Part shown: positions 1-7,765 of the stretch, piece by piece | How positions within the stretch are numbered: position 1 is the stretch's first letter | How the letters are laid out: the number at the start of each line of letters is the position of its first letter | Assembly (NCBI RefSeq): GCF_900089605.1 | Contig: NZ_LT594324.1 | Location: 3,224,001-3,288,000, forward strand | Reading direction: 5' to 3' | DNA length: 64,000 bases | From: Micromonospora narathiwatensis | GTDB taxonomy: Bacteria; Actinomycetota; Actinomycetes; Mycobacteriales; Micromonosporaceae | Notes under the pieces: model-generated | Database searches by the model: none | What the model saw: only the letters and a program-made list of their open reading frames with translations | Told to the model about the DNA's origin: nothing | Translations under genes and position numbers: made by a program

Positions 1-1019
1 CCGATGTGCCGCAGCAGTCCTTCCACAGTCGCGTGTTCCTTCACATCAACGTCCCAACGCCGATCGCCCACCACGATGTCGAGGTCGTAGCGGTCGCAGC
101 CCGGATACAACCGGACCGTCGCCCCGGCCTCAGTAAGCAGTCGAGCCAGCCGTAGCTCGGTGGCCCCCGGAACCACGACAAACCGCCACACCGGCTCCTC
201 CACCTGCACCGCACCGTCGGCGTCGTACCGTTCCGGCAGGCCGCGCCCCACACCGGCGGGCAGTCGCCGGTCCACAGCGATCAGCCCCGGGCCGCCCTTG
301 CCCCGGTCGGTCACCTGGTACGTCGCCGTGTGGTAGGGGTACCGGCAGCGCACCATCTGTCCCCGCACGTCCATCGGCCATCCGCACACCCGGCAGGGCC
401 ACCACCACCGGCGTTCACCGCAGCGATACGACTGCCCCTCGGTCACCGGCACGTAGCGTGCCACCCTGTTCGCCTGCCGCCGGTTGCACTCCTCGGCCAG
501 CAAATGCTCCCGACCGGCGGGGCACTCGACCAGGAACTGCCGGGCCGTGCGGTACGCGGCCTCATCCGCGGTGCCGATAAGCCTCGCAAAAAGCTCGTTC
601 TCGACATCGTTCGCCCGCATCCACGACCACGACGGCAGCCAGTCCCGCCCCGGGTCGAGCCCGCTGATCACCTCACGGACATAGTCTGACCCGATCTCGT
701 ACGCGGCGTCGGCCAGCACGTCGCCACCGTCAAGCAGCACTACCTCGTCAACGCCGATACCGTAACGGCCATCGTCGCCATCTTGGATCGGGGGCAATAG
801 CGCGCCCAGCGGCCGGCGAAGGCAACGCACCAGGTCCAGTGGCGCCACCGGCCCCCGGCCGGGGCCCAGCTCAAACATCACGACACCGGTCATCCGCGCG
901 ACCTCATCGAACGCCCGCAGCTCACGGTCGCGCACCGACCAGGCGTACGCGGCCCGTAAGGCGGCCGAGGTGATCCGGGCACGACGATCAAGCACGCTTG
1001 TGTCGGGCCCACCCCGCAT
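1..1019 (-). CDS. Restriction-endonuclease-like protein, partial (pPIWI-RE-associated REase type)
   Basis: The frame is open from an ATG at 1019 to the left edge, giving about 339 residues without a stop, so the C-terminus is missing. The middle holds a Cys-rich, zinc-ribbon-like stretch (CRVCGWPM then a later Cys and His, about residues 215-240). The last visible part reads YDLDIVVGDRRWDVDVKEH, which fits the D...D-x-K core of a PD-(D/E)XK nuclease, with a Glu in the preceding helix (TELRLARLL). This layout recalls the REase proteins encoded beside pPIWI-RE (prokaryotic PIWI with RE motif) and its DinG-type helicase. That assignment rests on remembered family patterns. It starts 2 bp after the stop of the upstream nuclease gene, so the two look cotranscribed. 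Codon 21 is a TTA leucine codon, rare in this GC-rich background and a possible sign of transfer. Confidence 0.6.
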   Translation of the reverse strand, partial: MRGGPDTSVLDRRARITSAALRAAYAWSVRDRELRAFDEVARMTGVVMFELGPGRGPVAPLDLVRCLRRPLGALLPPIQDGDDGRYGIGVDEVVLLDGGDVLADAAYEIGSDYVREVISGLDPGRDWLPSWSWMRANDVENELFARLIGTADEAAYRTARQFLVECPAGREHLLAEECNRRQANRVARYVPVTEGQSYRCGERRWWWPCRVCGWPMDVRGQMVRCRYPYHTATYQVTDRGKGGPGLIAVDRRLPAGVGRGLPERYDADGAVQVEEPVWRFVVVPGATELRLARLLTEAGATVRLYPGCDRYDLDIVVGDRRWDVDVKEHATVEGLLRHI

Positions 1020-1021
1020 TG

Positions 1022-2047
1022 TCACTTCGAGTCCGCCCCTTCCTGGCGATCGACCACAAGAAGACTCGCCTCTGTGCGTCGGTCACGACGCACAACCTGT
1101 CCGTCAACACCGGTGGCGCTCGCCGTCGCGGCGACCGAACACTGCCGGGCGAATTCATCGCGTAACTGGTGCAGCGGCAATCTCGCGCCCAGCAACCCGA
1201 AAAACTCATCGACCTTCCAGGACGCCAACCAGCCGACTCGCGACATGTAGAACGCCATTTCGTCGAAGCGATACTCGTCGTCGTAGTCGAGCAGCACGTA
1301 CCCCGCCAGCTGCCAGATCGCCTGGTCCGTGAGCACCTCCGGGCGCGACACCGACTTGATCTCCATCAAACGCCTACCGATGACCAGATCCGCGTCGGCA
1401 CCCCCAACATCTGCACTGCCCGCGAACGTCGGCGCAGCCTGGCAGACGGCCACCTCCGCAGCGCTGCGCAGCTGTCCGAGAGCGCGCTCGGCCAGCATCA
1501 CCTGCACCTGCAAATCCATAACCACGTACTCCGGAACGCACCCCAGCAACGCGTCCAAGTCGCCGTCATCCACCATGTCAGCCAGAGGCGACCCAGGGGC
1601 GATCGCACCATCCCGGAAGACCCGATCAAACCAGGCCAGAGCGAAACACATCCGGTCCAGGCGTGCCTCCGCCTCTCGCTCCAGCAGCCAGCGGCGCCCT
1701 CGGATGTGCGGCCCGAAGGTACGCAGGTGCTCCACGTACGCGTCGACCAGCGCCTCACCGACGCACCGCGGACCCGGCCCGCCGATCACGCCGGCCAAGG
1801 CCACGCCCGCAACTGCCGACGGCGGCGCCTGCGGCGCCACGAACGCACAGCGAAGGCGGAAATCCACCGCCACGCCCAGCAGATCCCACCGCACGACGGT
1901 CCGACCCGCCGCCACCGGCCGCTGCACCCGCCGGACAGGAAACGCCGAGGTATACGACACACGAACCGCCGCCGTACGCCGAAGGTGGGTAGCCAACCAG
2001 CGGGTCAACGGGTGCCCATCATCAGCGATGACCGACGTTAGGCTCAC
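1022..2047 (-). CDS. PD-(D/E)XK nuclease-like protein
   Basis: A 341-residue protein of no named family that I recognise. Near residue 225 it has GGADADLVIGRRLMEIKS, the D-(x)n-E-x-K signature of PD-(D/E)XK nucleases, preceded by a CQAAPTFAGSADVGG turn. A DQAIWQLAGYVLLD helix follows, as in nuclease folds of this type. The start chosen is GTG at 2047; the frame stays open farther upstream to 2422, but that part has shadow-like composition and would run into the oppositely oriented gene at 2220. The ribosome-binding site is weak. The stop lies 2 bp before the ATG of the REase-like gene, implying translational coupling and a joint role, probably in defence against foreign DNA. The function is inferred from fold motifs only. 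Confidence 0.65.
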   Translation of the reverse strand: MSLTSVIADDGHPLTRWLATHLRRTAAVRVSYTSAFPVRRVQRPVAAGRTVVRWDLLGVAVDFRLRCAFVAPQAPPSAVAGVALAGVIGGPGPRCVGEALVDAYVEHLRTFGPHIRGRRWLLEREAEARLDRMCFALAWFDRVFRDGAIAPGSPLADMVDDGDLDALLGCVPEYVVMDLQVQVMLAERALGQLRSAAEVAVCQAAPTFAGSADVGGADADLVIGRRLMEIKSVSRPEVLTDQAIWQLAGYVLLDYDDEYRFDEMAFYMSRVGWLASWKVDEFFGLLGARLPLHQLRDEFARQCSVAATASATGVDGQVVRRDRRTEASLLVVDRQEGADSK

Positions 2048-2219
2048 AAACCGCAGGGTAAGGGCCGCCACTGACAATCCGGACCATGCGCGCCGGAACC
2101 CTGGCGCCGTCTGGCACAGCGCCAACGTCGCCGTGTGACTGAGGTGCCCTCCGGCACCGGACGCCTCCTGGCTTGGAGTCCTGTGTGCCGTCGACCCGCC
2201 CGACGGGCACGCCCGGACC

Positions 2220-2933
2220 TTGCATGTCGACAAGCTGCACCGTAGCGTCGTGCGGAATTTGCTCCGCCGTGAACTGGTGTACCAGCATCCAGACTCGCCG
2301 AACCGCCTGGTGGGCTCGCCCGCATTGATGCACCTCGTCGTGAGCATCATTGCTGACCAAATCGCCGCGAACCGCAACGCCCGCTTCGGCGGCCAGGGAC
2401 CTCTCGGGCTGCATCCACACACCGACGTGCCATCCGCTCACCGGATGGGCGCCGACCCGATCCCCGGCCGGGAGAACGTCGCCGGCTGGAAAGTCGACAT
2501 CGGCGCACTCTTCCCGGTGCCCCAGGGAGACATCAGCATTGGCGATCTCGTCGCGTTCCGAGAGAGGTACACCGACGAGCGGGTGCGCCTGATGGTCACG
2601 GTTCAGGATCTGCTGCACAGCTTGCGGAATCTCCACCCGAACGACGCCTTCCTGCGGGTCAAGCACGAGATCGAGGAGGCCGTCCGTGATCTCCAGGGAG
2701 CTGCGCGGGCACGCAAGCTGACGCTGGTCAAGCAGTCGGTGGCTGTCACGGTGGCCACGACCGCAGTCGCGGTCGCAGCTGGCCTGCCTGAGACGGCGCT
2801 TCCGGCGTCGGCGCTGACCGTACTGGGCAATATCGCCGTGAATGTAGCGACCAATCAGACCCGCTACGACCGCAGCGGCAGCGTTGGAAGCCCTTCCGCC
2901 TACCGCTACCTGCATCGGGTCCAGAAGCAGTGA
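2220..2933 (+). CDS. 5'-truncated gene, C-terminal part of a DUF6236-like protein
   Basis: The 237-residue reading begins at TTG 2220, but the frame is open back to a stop at 2136-2138 and no good start or ribosome-binding site is visible. The protein begins in what looks like mid-domain (HVDKLHRSVVRNLLRRELVY). It continues with LVGSPALMHLVVSIIADQIA and a HTDVPS stretch, a layout I associate with the second half of DUF6236 proteins (an Ile/Leu-rich helix, then a P-x-TD segment). A hydrophobic Ala/Val-rich stretch lies near residues 175-205. The usual N-terminal third is absent and the upstream DNA is occupied by the nuclease gene on the other strand. It is therefore probably a remnant cut off during rearrangement of the island. 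The family call is tentative. Confidence 0.5.
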   Translation: MHVDKLHRSVVRNLLRRELVYQHPDSPNRLVGSPALMHLVVSIIADQIAANRNARFGGQGPLGLHPHTDVPSAHRMGADPIPGRENVAGWKVDIGALFPVPQGDISIGDLVAFRERYTDERVRLMVTVQDLLHSLRNLHPNDAFLRVKHEIEEAVRDLQGAARARKLTLVKQSVAVTVATTAVAVAAGLPETALPASALTVLGNIAVNVATNQTRYDRSGSVGSPSAYRYLHRVQKQ

Positions 2934-3050
2934 GTGGCTTCCCCGGACCAAAGGGAGCGTCTTCCCGCTGCCGACCAGTAATGCCGGGGATCAGAACGCG
3001 GGAAAGCCGGACCTCCACCGACGAGCCGAGGCGATCAATCAGGCCGGGTA

Positions 3051-3076
3051 GCGGCGGCGCATTGCTGCGCCGCCGC
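3051..3076 (+). terminator. Terminator-like hairpin after the truncated gene
   Basis: An 11-bp perfect GC-rich stem (3051-3061 with 3066-3076) with a 4-nt loop, followed by a C-rich then T-containing stretch. It lies 118 bp after the stop at 2933 and before the IS1380 end. The rest of 2934-3109 shows nothing gene-like. Confidence 0.5.
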
Positions 3077-3109
3077 CCCCTTAGCCTCGATCCGTGGACC
3101 GGTTTCGAG

Positions 3110-4700
3110 TCGGCCGGTGATCGGGTGATTCGATCTTGGTGTTGGTTTGAGGGTGTGGTTGTGCTGCTGGTCTGCCCAGCGTTCTCGGTTCATGGTCGTG
3201 TGGTGAGCGTGGATGCGTGTGGTGGCCGGGGTGCTGTGCGCGGGTCGGGGTGTTTATGTGGTGAAGACGGCGTTCCAGAGGGTGAGCCATGCCTGGGTTC
3301 GGGGCCAGTGGCTGGGTAGGTGCAGCACGGGGCGGCGTTGTGGGCGGGCGAGTCGGGCCGGGATGTTGATCAAGTGGGTGCGCAGGGTGGCGCCTCGGGC
3401 CGTGGCGTAGCGGGCGGTGCCGGTGAGGGTGCCGGCGGCGCGGAGCAGGTTGTGGGTGATCGCGGCCAGGATGCACCAGGCTGTGTTGGCGTTGAACGAG
3501 CCGGAGGGCTGGTGGGCCCAGGGGCCGTCGATGAGGTCGGACCAGACGGTTTCGCAGGTGGCGTGGTGTCGGTGGGTGATGTCGGCGCTGGTGACGGGCT
3601 CGGGGTTGTTGGTGAAGAACGGGTGGTAGCGCCAGACCGGGAACAGGGGGTCCTGGGTGTTGGCGTCCAGGACGCGGCGGACGATGAGCCGGCCGGTGAT
3701 GCGGTGGCGGGTGTCGGCGAAGGCGGTGTATTCGACTTCGGCGACGTGGGCGTCGGAGATCAGTTGCCCGGTGTCGGGGTCGGTGACGGCGCCTGGGTAG
3801 TGCACGGGCGTGTACTGCTCGTCGCCGATGGTGGCGATCGCGGCGTCGACGGCCGGGTTGCGGGCGATGGCGAACGAGAACTGCGCTGCGGCTTTGACGA
3901 CCGCGGTGATGACCTTGCCGCTGCAGTAGGCGGAGTCGCCGCGTACCAGGATCTTTGCCGGGTCCGCGCCGCAGGCGATAGCGGTGTTGATGCCCTCGGT
4001 GAGCATGGACGCGGCGCCTTTGGCTGAGCCGGCGCGTCCGGCCCGTAACCGCACGCCGGCCAGCACGGGTGCCGCCGTCGCGGTGCAGATCGTGACGGCC
4101 AGGGGCGACAGGCCCCGGCGCAGGATGGTTTTGCCCGCGATCTTCGTGTGCCCGAACGAGGCGCCCTGCTTGGCGTGCCCGTATACCGGGCGCAGCAGTG
4201 AGTCGATGTCGATGAAGACGTGGTCGTTGATGCCGTCCAGCACCGGGGTCTGCTGCGCGAGGGCGACCAGGTGCCGGCGCAGCACCGCTGACAGTTGGCG
4301 GGTGTGGCCGTGGGTGAACTCCCGCAGGAAGATCCCCAACGTGGAATTGGCGTAGACCCGGCTGAACAGCTTCTTCATCCCACCGGACCGGATGACGTCC
4401 AGGTCATCGATGCTGTCCGCGCCGGCGGCCATCCCGGCGATGATCGAGGTCAGCTTCGGCGTCGGGTTCGCCGCACCGGACTTGAGCCGCTCGCAGGCGA
4501 ACTGGACGTGCTCGTCCAACAGGCGGGACAACCCTGCCTGCTCCGCCAGTTCCAGCACAGGCACCAGCCCTGCACACGACACGAGATTGTCCTCGTCGAA
4601 CACCGCGCTGTCCGCACGCCAGGCATGAGATCCTTGCACCGAGAGTGCCCTTCCGAGCTGGTGAGATTCGCGTTCTAGACAAACCCGATCATCCCAGCCC
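3110..4700. mobile_element. IS1380-family insertion sequence
   Basis: The element carries one transposase gene on the minus strand. Imperfect terminal inverted repeats can be seen: the segment at about 3110-3126 reads inwards GGCCGG then TGATCGGGT, and the complement of about 4700-4683 reads GGCTGGGA then TGATCGGGT. The exact ends and any target duplication could not be fixed by eye. A separate 11-bp inverted repeat (GAGAGTGCCCT type) flanks the left end at about 4641-4651 and 4702-4713, forming a stem that includes the terminal repeat. The copy looks intact. Confidence 0.7.
3254..4639 (-). CDS. IS1380-family transposase
   Basis: A full-length 461-residue transposase of the IS1380 group of DDE enzymes. 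It has the family N-terminus (FDEDNLVSCAGLVPVLELAEQAGL), an early GADSIDDLDVIRSGGM block, the first catalytic Asp region VFIDIDSLLRPVYG, the second in ILVRGDSAYCSG, and a C-terminal NTAWCILAAITHNLLRAAG helix typical of the family. No frameshift or internal stop is present, so the element may still be mobile. It starts at ATG 4639 just inside the element's left end. Confidence 0.9.
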   Translation of the reverse strand: MQGSHAWRADSAVFDEDNLVSCAGLVPVLELAEQAGLSRLLDEHVQFACERLKSGAANPTPKLTSIIAGMAAGADSIDDLDVIRSGGMKKLFSRVYANSTLGIFLREFTHGHTRQLSAVLRRHLVALAQQTPVLDGINDHVFIDIDSLLRPVYGHAKQGASFGHTKIAGKTILRRGLSPLAVTICTATAAPVLAGVRLRAGRAGSAKGAASMLTEGINTAIACGADPAKILVRGDSAYCSGKVITAVVKAAAQFSFAIARNPAVDAAIATIGDEQYTPVHYPGAVTDPDTGQLISDAHVAEVEYTAFADTRHRITGRLIVRRVLDANTQDPLFPVWRYHPFFTNNPEPVTSADITHRHHATCETVWSDLIDGPWAHQPSGSFNANTAWCILAAITHNLLRAAGTLTGTARYATARGATLRTHLINIPARLARPQRRPVLHLPSHWPRTQAWLTLWNAVFTT

Positions 4701-4774
4701 AGAGGGCACTCTCGTCATATTTCCACGCCGCCCCAGCCACAATGGACCAGCCCTCGTCCACGGATCCAGGCTTA

Positions 4775-4809
4775 GAACCGGACGTGCACGATTTCCATGC
4801 ATCCGGCTC
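4775..4809 (-). ncRNA. Group II intron domain V
   Basis: On the minus strand this reads GAGCCGGATGC, then a GAAA-type tip, then GCACGTCCGGTTC: the conserved 34-35 nt catalytic hairpin of bacterial group II introns, with paired arms CCGGATGC and GCACGTCCGG. The TGA stop of the intron ORF (4808-4810) overlaps its first bases. Confidence 0.85.
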
Positions 4810-6616
4810 AAGCAAGCCCTGTGGCTCGCTGGCGTGCAGTTGGCTGGCCTGCCGTTTTGCCGGTGTTCCGGCGGTGGCAGTGGGTGTGGAGCAGACGGAG
4901 TTGCGGATCGTGCGGGGTGTTGTCCTGTCGTAGGCTGATGGTGTTGTGATCCATAGCTTTTCGCAGGCCGCTATACCATTGTTCCCATTCTCGTGGGGTT
5001 TGTGGTGGGCGGTCGGCGTGCAGGAGGAGTTGCCCGCAGTAGGTGCACCGGCCCTGCTGGCTGTCGAGCAGCCGTTGGGTGGTGCGGTCGACTGGGGGTT
5101 GCAGCGTCGGGCGTCGCCGTCGGCTGGTCCAGTAGTCGGTCAGCGCCGAGTCATCGGGTGACGCGGTGCCGGGGACCATCTGGTGCCGCACGATCCTGGT
5201 CCAGGCGAATTTCTGCAGGTAGGCGCCGCTGTCGCGGTCACCGAAGACCCACCGATCTCGCCGGGACTTGTTGAACATGCCGAAGTAGCGGGCGATGACC
5301 CAGCTTGTCGGCTTGTTCGGGTGGGTGTGCCTGGCCCATTTGTAGACCAGTTTCCACAGGTAGTGGTCCAGCGAGTTGAAGATTTCGCTGGACACCACCG
5401 TCCGGTAGTAGGCCGCCCAGCCCCGGATGATCGGGTTGAGGCGGGCGATCACCGCGGCGGCGTTGCTGCCGCGCAGTGCACGCACTTCGGTGCGTAGCCG
5501 TTTCCGGATCCGTCTGATCGCCGTTTTGCTCGGTTTGATCAGCAGTAGGCCGTGGTGGCGGCGGACGGTGAACCCGAGGAAGTCGTAGCCCTCATCGAGG
5601 TCGACCACGCGGGTCTTGTCCTCGTTGAAGGCCAGTCCTCGGGGCGTCAGCCATGCGGCCAGCCGCGCTTTGACCTGCATCGCTTCGTCCTTGGTGCGGC
5701 ACATCGCGACGAAATCATCGGCGTATCTGATCAGCACCGGGCTGTCCGGGACGCTGGCCGCACCGTCGGATCCGATGGTGCGGTAGCGAACCCCGGCGGC
5801 GTGTTCCATCCCGTGCAGCGCGACGTTCAACAGCAGTGGGCTGACCACCCCGCCTTGAGGAGTTCCCTCCTCGGTCGGGGTGAACCGGCCCTGTTCAACT
5901 ACCCCGGCGCTCAGCCAGTCCTTGACCTGTTCCCTGGCGGGGAACCCGCCGAGCTGGGTGAGCAGATGGTGGTGGTCGATGCGGTCGAACGCCGCTTTCA
6001 GGTCCGCGTCCAGCACCCAACGCCGGGCCGGGTTCTTGCCCTTGACGGTGTTGAAGATGGCCTGGATGGCGTCCTGACAGCTGCGTCCGGGCCGAAATCC
6101 GTAGGACCTCGGCTCGAACCGGGCTTCCCATTCTGGCTCCAACGCGGCCGCGACCCGGGCTTGCAGCACCCGGTCGACGAGCACGGGGATACCGAGCGGT
6201 CGGCGGCGGCCGTCCGCTTTCGGGATATACACCCGTTTGACGGGGCGGGCCTGCCAGGGCCGTAGCCGGCGGTGAATACCGTCCGCCAGTGCGGCCTTGT
6301 CCTGGCTGTGAAGGACGGTCCTGCCGTCCACGCCCGCTGTCAAACGTCCAGCGTTGATCTCCGTCACCCGGCGAACACTCAACAACGTGTTCGACCGGGA
6401 ACGCAGCATCAACTTCTGCAGGTTCCGGACCCGCTTGTGGTCCCCCGCCTGCGATGCCGTGAAGATCCGTTGGCGCAGACGCCGTACGCGATCCTCGCAG
6501 GCACGCCAATCCACCGCGTGCCAGTCGAGGACGTCCTCCGGTCCGTTCACCACCCCCACAGGAGTGGCACCCAACTTGCCCTTCGGTTCCAGCCTCGTCG
6601 TCATCGTCTCTTTCAC
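4808..6616 (-). CDS. Group II intron-encoded protein: reverse transcriptase, maturase and HNH endonuclease
   Basis: A 602-residue multifunctional protein that splices the intron RNA and copies it into new DNA sites. Visible in order: RT domain 0 to 7, with RSYGFRPGRSCQDAI, the catalytic Asp pair motif YADD (in VLIRYADDFVAMCR), EGTPQGGVVSPLL and FLGFTVRR; the maturase domain X with LNPIIRGWAAYYR; and a C-terminal HNH/zinc region with CTYCG, a His-rich LLHTHCHRRN and a paired Cys. All parts look intact, so mobility is plausible. The start is GTG 6616; ATG 6604 is an alternative. The stop overlaps domain V. Confidence 0.93.
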   Translation of the reverse strand: MKETMTTRLEPKGKLGATPVGVVNGPEDVLDWHAVDWRACEDRVRRLRQRIFTASQAGDHKRVRNLQKLMLRSRSNTLLSVRRVTEINAGRLTAGVDGRTVLHSQDKAALADGIHRRLRPWQARPVKRVYIPKADGRRRPLGIPVLVDRVLQARVAAALEPEWEARFEPRSYGFRPGRSCQDAIQAIFNTVKGKNPARRWVLDADLKAAFDRIDHHHLLTQLGGFPAREQVKDWLSAGVVEQGRFTPTEEGTPQGGVVSPLLLNVALHGMEHAAGVRYRTIGSDGAASVPDSPVLIRYADDFVAMCRTKDEAMQVKARLAAWLTPRGLAFNEDKTRVVDLDEGYDFLGFTVRRHHGLLLIKPSKTAIRRIRKRLRTEVRALRGSNAAAVIARLNPIIRGWAAYYRTVVSSEIFNSLDHYLWKLVYKWARHTHPNKPTSWVIARYFGMFNKSRRDRWVFGDRDSGAYLQKFAWTRIVRHQMVPGTASPDDSALTDYWTSRRRRPTLQPPVDRTTQRLLDSQQGRCTYCGQLLLHADRPPQTPREWEQWYSGLRKAMDHNTISLRQDNTPHDPQLRLLHTHCHRRNTGKTAGQPTARQRATGLA

Positions 6617-7257
6617 GGGCTCACCTGACCCGCGTCAGCCTGCTTTCGCAGCCGGGCACCCGGCCCGGTATCCGGCCAGTTATCCACGACACCGCCCAGA
6701 AGGAGACGGCCACGTCGTCGCGGTTTCCTGCCGCCTTTCGGCCACCGGCGTTCGCTTCTCAGGTCATCCTGTTCCCGCCCGGGGAGCTGGGCCTTCCTCA
6801 CGGTCGGCTTACCGCCCGCCGTCACCGGCGGCGGACCCCGTCGGGGTTTCCACGTTCCACACTCACGAGATACGACCGGGTTGGGTGCCCTCTCTACCCC
6901 GGGGACCGGCGGTGCTTCCCTGACCAGATGCCGTGCCCGGCCAGCGCCTGCCGCCTCACGACGGCCCGTCCCAACACCCCGCCCGAACATCCCACCGCGC
7001 AGGGCCACTATTCACGAGGCATCAACGAAGGTTCACGCGATTCACCCGTCCGGTCTGCCCCTCACCCGTGGCCCCCTCGATGGGACGAGGACCCTTCGGC
7101 TTTCCCCTCGGGCTTCGCACCCCGCCGTTACCAGCAGCGCACGCCAAGGGCAGGGCCAGGCAGCAAGCACGCGCCTGGGACTACACAACCGACATCACGC
7201 CGGTCCTCCTAACTGCGAGTCCACTCGCAAAGTGCGACATCGTGTCGCAACGGCAGA

Positions 7258-7444
7258 TCAGTGCATCGCCCTGCTAGATCTGACCGACGCGCAGTGGGAG
7301 ATCATTGAGCTGATGCTGCCGCAGCAGCCAGCCGCCCGGACATCGGCGATCGCCGCTGCGGGCGGTCCCACCACCCCGGCAAGCACAACAACGATCGCCA
7401 CCACAGAGGCCTCGCCATCGCATCACAGTGACCCACCAACCTAA
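7258..7444 (+). pseudogene. Remnant of an IS5-type transposase N-terminus
   Basis: The frame reads ALLDLTDAQWEIIELMLPQ, which matches the opening of IS5-family transposases with a DUF4096 N-terminus (usual form LTDAQWxxIxPLLP). Similarity is lost after about 20 residues and the frame stops at 7444. There is no catalytic domain and no downstream continuation. It lies upstream (5' side) of the group II intron, so this short zone has taken several insertions. Confidence 0.5.
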
Positions 7445-7454
7445 GCGGCTTAGC

Positions 7455-7625
7455 CTAACGCCGGTTACGCCGCTTCCACTCCGCGACGAGCGGAGACACG
7501 GCCGCATGAACGTCCTTGACGCCGCCGATGACCACCAAAACCACGTCCACGTATCGCCTGAAGTCCTGGCCCGCCTGCTCAACCCTGTCGACGTTTCGGC
7601 GCTTGTTCGAGTCCTCGTGGCTCAT
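7455..7625 (-). CDS. Small hypothetical protein (56 aa)
   Basis: The ORF begins at ATG 7625 with a good Shine-Dalgarno (GAGAGGGAAG, 6 nt before the start). It encodes MSHEDSNKRRNVDRVEQAGQ at the N-terminus, then a hydrophobic RRYVDVVLVVIGGV stretch and a basic C-terminus (EWKRRNRR). It is divergent from the XRE regulator at 7766, with a 140-bp shared control region between them. That arrangement often means the regulator controls the small gene. No family is recognised; a short amphipathic or membrane-associated peptide is possible. Confidence 0.5.
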   Translation of the reverse strand: MSHEDSNKRRNVDRVEQAGQDFRRYVDVVLVVIGGVKDVHAAVSPLVAEWKRRNRR

Positions 7626-7765
7626 CGGGAACTTCCCTCTCTTGTACCGAGGTGGCTGCGTCGGACGCACGGATCGAGCGACGCCTCGTGTTACGGTTTT
7701 CGGGCTACTCCGTGTTGCCAGTGAAAAAATATCAGCAACACAGTTCACGAGGAAGGGGTGTTGCC

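Larger units (their letters stand above)
4735..7142 (-). mobile_element. Group II intron (boundaries approximate)
   Basis: A ribozyme plus its encoded RT. The RNA is on the minus strand. Domain V is clear at 4775-4809. A short hairpin just after it (about 4740-4771) is a candidate domain VI, putting the 3' end near 4715-4745. The 5' end should read GTGYG; candidates on the minus strand begin at 7142 and 7120, and one farther out near 7187 cannot be excluded. The 500 or so nt between there and the ORF start at 6616 are non-coding, GC-rich and rich in GNRA-like loops, as expected for domains I-III. The ORF sits in domain IV. The 3' exon is the left end of the IS1380 element. Confidence 0.75.

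Noticed and set aside
1169..2138. Plus-strand frames (290 and 269 aa) opposite the nuclease gene
   Set aside because: No motifs; the minus frame carries the nuclease core and couples to the next gene.
2022..2951. 309-residue minus-strand frame opposite the truncated gene
   Set aside because: Composition is shadow-like; the plus frame has hydrophobic helices and a terminator after it.
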